From NCBI GenBank assembly GCA_947302065.1, contig CAMYUO010000067.1, forward strand, positions 1 through 7,868: 7,868 bases of DNA. Direction: 5' to 3'. Positions 6,304-7,868 of the stretch are shown here, in pieces. The translations under genes were made by a program, and so were the position numbers. The stretch comes from an uncultured Clostridia bacterium (GTDB taxonomy: Bacteria > Bacillota > Clostridia > Oscillospirales > Ruminococcaceae). The notes under the pieces were generated by a model, which had not been told where the DNA came from, did no database searches, and worked only from the letters and a program-made list of their open reading frames with translations. The first letter of the stretch is position 1. Each line of letters starts with the position of its first letter.

Positions 6304-6516
6304 TCATTTCTTTCTTCTGAACTTTTTCCAGCACCAATAACCGGCAGTGAGCACAAAATAAGAGACTATCGGAACAATAATGCTCCACTTGACCGTGAAC
6401 TCATAGCTCTTGTCAAAAACGAACTTTTCAAACAGCCAGACTATCACATCAACGCTTGCGACAAACACCGCAATGCCTATCAGCCAAAGCACTATCTTCT
6501 TTCCGAAGTTCTTCAT
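6304..6516 (-). CDS. Small two-helix membrane protein inside the atp operon, function unknown
   Basis: This protein has 70 residues. Two hydrophobic helices are evident, about 8-29 (VLWLIGIAVFVASVDVIVWL) and 44-63, separated by a short loop with charges (EKFVFDKSYE). The start is basic (MKNFGKK) and the tail strongly basic (KKFRRKK), suggesting both ends lie in the cytoplasm. An acidic D23 sits within helix 1. The start is certain enough: GGGGAGGT (6531-6524) lies seven bases ahead of the ATG, one of the strongest ribosome sites in the window. It lies 25 bp after atpG and 54 bp before atpD. It does not look like the Fo c subunit, which comes earlier in such operons and has a different motif pattern. 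I do not recognise a family; an accessory or assembly role is guessed from position only. Confidence 0.8.
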   Translation of the reverse strand: MKNFGKKIVLWLIGIAVFVASVDVIVWLFEKFVFDKSYEFTVKWSIIVPIVSYFVLTAGYWCWKKFRRKK

Positions 6517-6541
6517 ATCCCGTACCTCCCCGCTGATACAG

Positions 6542-6979
6542 TTACACGCTGTCGTTGAGGCTTGCCGAGCTTATCTCGGTCAGTTCCTGAGTTATCTGAT
6601 CCTGTCTTGCTCTGTTATACATAAGTGACAGGTTCTCGATCATTTCATCTGCGTTATCCGATGCAGATTCCATTGCCGCACGTCTTGCCGCCTGTTCGGA
6701 TGCGAACGAATCGACTATCGCCGAATAGAGCAGTCCGCACAGATACGCAGGCATCATTCCCTCGAACACCTCTTCGGGAGACGGATCGTAAACGGGTGCT
6801 GCGTGGCGTGTATTTCCCCACGAATTAAGGTTCTCGACAGGCAGGATAGCCATTTCGCACGGCTCCTGTGTCACTGCCGAAACAAAAGTTGTATAGATAA
6901 GGTCAACGCTGTCGAACTCGCCTTTCTTAAAGCGTGCTGCGACGTCCTCGGCGATGTCCATTGCGCCGTACATGCTCAT
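6542..6979 (-). CDS. atpG: C-terminal fragment of gamma subunit downstream of the TAG, possible re-initiation
   Basis: The frame downstream of the TAG has its first ATG at 6979 and a second at 6973. GAGG (in GCCGAGGGC) lies about eight bases before the second, so re-initiation is conceivable. The fragment of up to 145 residues contains the rest of the globular domain and the whole C-terminal helix (NLSLMYNRARQDQITQELTE). Fifteen codons between TAG and the first ATG would be lost. Two-chain complementation of gamma is not something I know to be established. Confidence 0.5.
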   Translation of the reverse strand: MSMYGAMDIAEDVAARFKKGEFDSVDLIYTTFVSAVTQEPCEMAILPVENLNSWGNTRHAAPVYDPSPEEVFEGMMPAYLCGLLYSAIVDSFASEQAARRAAMESASDNADEMIENLSLMYNRARQDQITQELTEISSASLNDSV

Positions 6980-7024
6980 GCCCTCGGCGATCTCGGAAAA
7001 CGAATCGGTAACGTTATAATCACG

Positions 7025-7411
7025 CTATGAGAAATACTCGACGGCAATTTTGCCTATCACCATGATGCTTACTTCTCTGCCCTTTTGCCGCAGGTCATCA
7101 GCTTTTGCAGCTGCTTTTTTGAGCACGTTGACGTTAAAGCCGCCCGCAAGACCTCTGTCGCCTGCGATGACTATCATAAGTGTTTTTTTCTTTTCGACCT
7201 TGGTCGTAAAAACAGATGTAAAATTGCTGTCCTTTGAGATGTCGCACATTGCATTGAAAAGAGTTTCAAAGAACGGCTGTACCGCTACTGCTCTTTCTTT
7301 TGCACGGCGCATTTTCGAGGTAGCAACGAGCTGCATGGCTTTGGTTATCTGCTTGGTGCTCTCGACGCTCTTTATGCGCCTTTTTACATCTTTCATATTG
7401 GCAGTTGCCAT
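7025..7411 (-). CDS. atpG: N-terminal fragment of gamma subunit as translated up to the TAG
   Basis: If TAG stops translation, the product is 128 residues: the N-terminal coiled-coil helix plus the first half of the Rossmann-like globular domain. It would lack the C-terminal helix needed to form the central shaft and so could not function alone. The ATG at 7411 has GGAG overlapping the atpA stop as its ribosome site. Confidence 0.6.
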   Translation of the reverse strand: MATANMKDVKRRIKSVESTKQITKAMQLVATSKMRRAKERAVAVQPFFETLFNAMCDISKDSNFTSVFTTKVEKKKTLMIVIAGDRGLAGGFNVNVLKKAAAKADDLRQKGREVSIMVIGKIAVEYFS

Positions 7412-7424
7412 ATGTCAGCGCTCC

Positions 7425-7868
7425 TTACTTTGATTTAAGGAATTTCTCCACATAACTTTTCAGAATCTCCTTGATAGCCTGCTCGTTCTCGGCAGTAAGC
7501 TCCTTGGTCTGAGTTATTGACGAGAATATATCAGGGTGGCTCTCCTCGATCTCCTTGAGCAGATCGTTCTCAAACTCTCTGACATCTGCAACAGGGATAT
7601 CCTTGAGGTAGTTGTTGACAACAGCATAGATCATAACGACCTGCTTTTCAACGTCCATAGGCGAGTTTTTGCTCTGCTTGAGGACTTCAACTATACGCTC
7701 GCCCTGAGCAAGTCTGTCCTTTGTATCCTGATCGAGATCCGAGCCGAACTGTGAGAAGTTCTGAAGCTCACGATACTGCGAATAAAGCAGCTTCAGCGGT
7801 CCTGAGACCTTCTTCATTGCCTTTATCTGCGCACTTCCGCCGACACGGGATACCGAGATACCCGGGTT
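7425..7868 (-). CDS. atpA: ATP synthase F1 alpha subunit (partial, N-terminus off window)
   Basis: The last 147 residues of alpha are visible. They begin NPGISVSRVGGSAQIKAMKK, which includes the arginine finger (the Arg of SVSRVGG, residue 8 of the visible part) that reaches into the beta catalytic site. The C-terminal helical domain follows (PLKLLYSQYRELQNFSQFGS, then RLAQGERIVEVLKQ). The nucleotide-binding and Walker motifs lie beyond the right edge. An ATG at 7817 within the frame is an internal Met (AMKKVSG), not the start. The stop TAA overlaps the ribosome site of atpG, 13 bp upstream of it. Confidence 0.95.
   Translation of the reverse strand, partial: NPGISVSRVGGSAQIKAMKKVSGPLKLLYSQYRELQNFSQFGSDLDQDTKDRLAQGERIVEVLKQSKNSPMDVEKQVVMIYAVVNNYLKDIPVADVREFENDLLKEIEESHPDIFSSITQTKELTAENEQAIKEILKSYVEKFLKSK

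Larger units (their letters stand above)
6542..7411 (-). pseudogene. atpG: ATP synthase F1 gamma subunit interrupted by one in-frame TAG
   Basis: Read as one frame, this is a full-length gamma subunit: 128 codons, TAG at 7027-7025, then 160 more codons, 289 positions in total against the usual 285-290. Both ends carry the family signatures: the N-terminal helix RRIKSVESTKQITKAMQLVA, the GDRGLAGGFN loop (84-93) and the C-terminal NRARQDQITQELTEI helix that turns inside the alpha/beta ring. There is no frameshift. The TAG falls after EYFS and before RDYNVTDSFSEIAEG, where relatives often have a Lys or Arg; AAG or CAG to TAG would be a single change. It lies between atpA (13 bp) and the small membrane protein (25 bp). 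It may be a true nonsense mutation, a base-call error, or a site read through by a suppressor tRNA. The last residues (SSASLNDSV) differ from the common GA-rich tail. Confidence 0.85.

Noticed and set aside
7025..7027. Genome-wide recoding of TAG as a sense codon
   Set aside because: The GNAT gene ends in TAG at 1694-1696 at a natural C-terminus, and no other recognised gene here contains an internal TAG.

Overview
The window looks like a chromosomal segment of an anaerobic Clostridia member, probably Oscillospiraceae/Ruminococcus-like. This rests on moderate GC content, strong purine-rich Shine-Dalgarno sites, F-type ATP synthase sequences of Firmicutes type, and a Na/Pi cotransporter with a PhoU-like tail. 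The taxonomic call is an inference from protein character, not from a search.

Layout. (1) Positions 1-337, minus strand: the receiver domain of a response regulator that runs off the left edge. (2) Positions 338-2023: an AT-rich region with two tandem, paralogous small-RNA-like transcription units on the plus strand (about 578-762 and 1794-1962). They flank a cupin-GNAT gene pair (892-1696). Each unit has a near-identical extended -10 promoter, a 5' hairpin starting at the same offset, a C-rich loop, an identical 17-base stretch and its own intrinsic terminator. I do not recognise this RNA family. (3) Positions 2024-4348, minus strand: a Na/phosphate cotransporter-PhoU fusion with a TTG start, preceded by a small lipoprotein gene. 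(4) Positions 4368-7868, minus strand: the distal half of an F1Fo ATP synthase operon in the order atpA (partial), atpG, a small two-helix membrane protein, atpD, atpC and terminator.

Three things stand out. The two RNAs share a promoter with an 11-bp direct repeat of the type read by OmpR/PhoB-family regulators, and a gene for such a regulator (family inferred) is transcribed divergently from the first copy. The C-rich loop of the first RNA is perfectly complementary over 10 bases to a G-rich hairpin in that regulator's leader, which suggests a possible feedback circuit. In the ATP synthase operon, atpG is full length and in frame except for one internal TAG codon, and a strongly translated 70-residue membrane protein of unknown role sits between atpG and atpD.

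The atp genes are close together and probably co-transcribed, ending at the hairpin after atpC. The lipoprotein and Na/Pi genes may form a separate short unit or receive read-through, and they end at the hairpin near 1987-2016, convergent with the second RNA.
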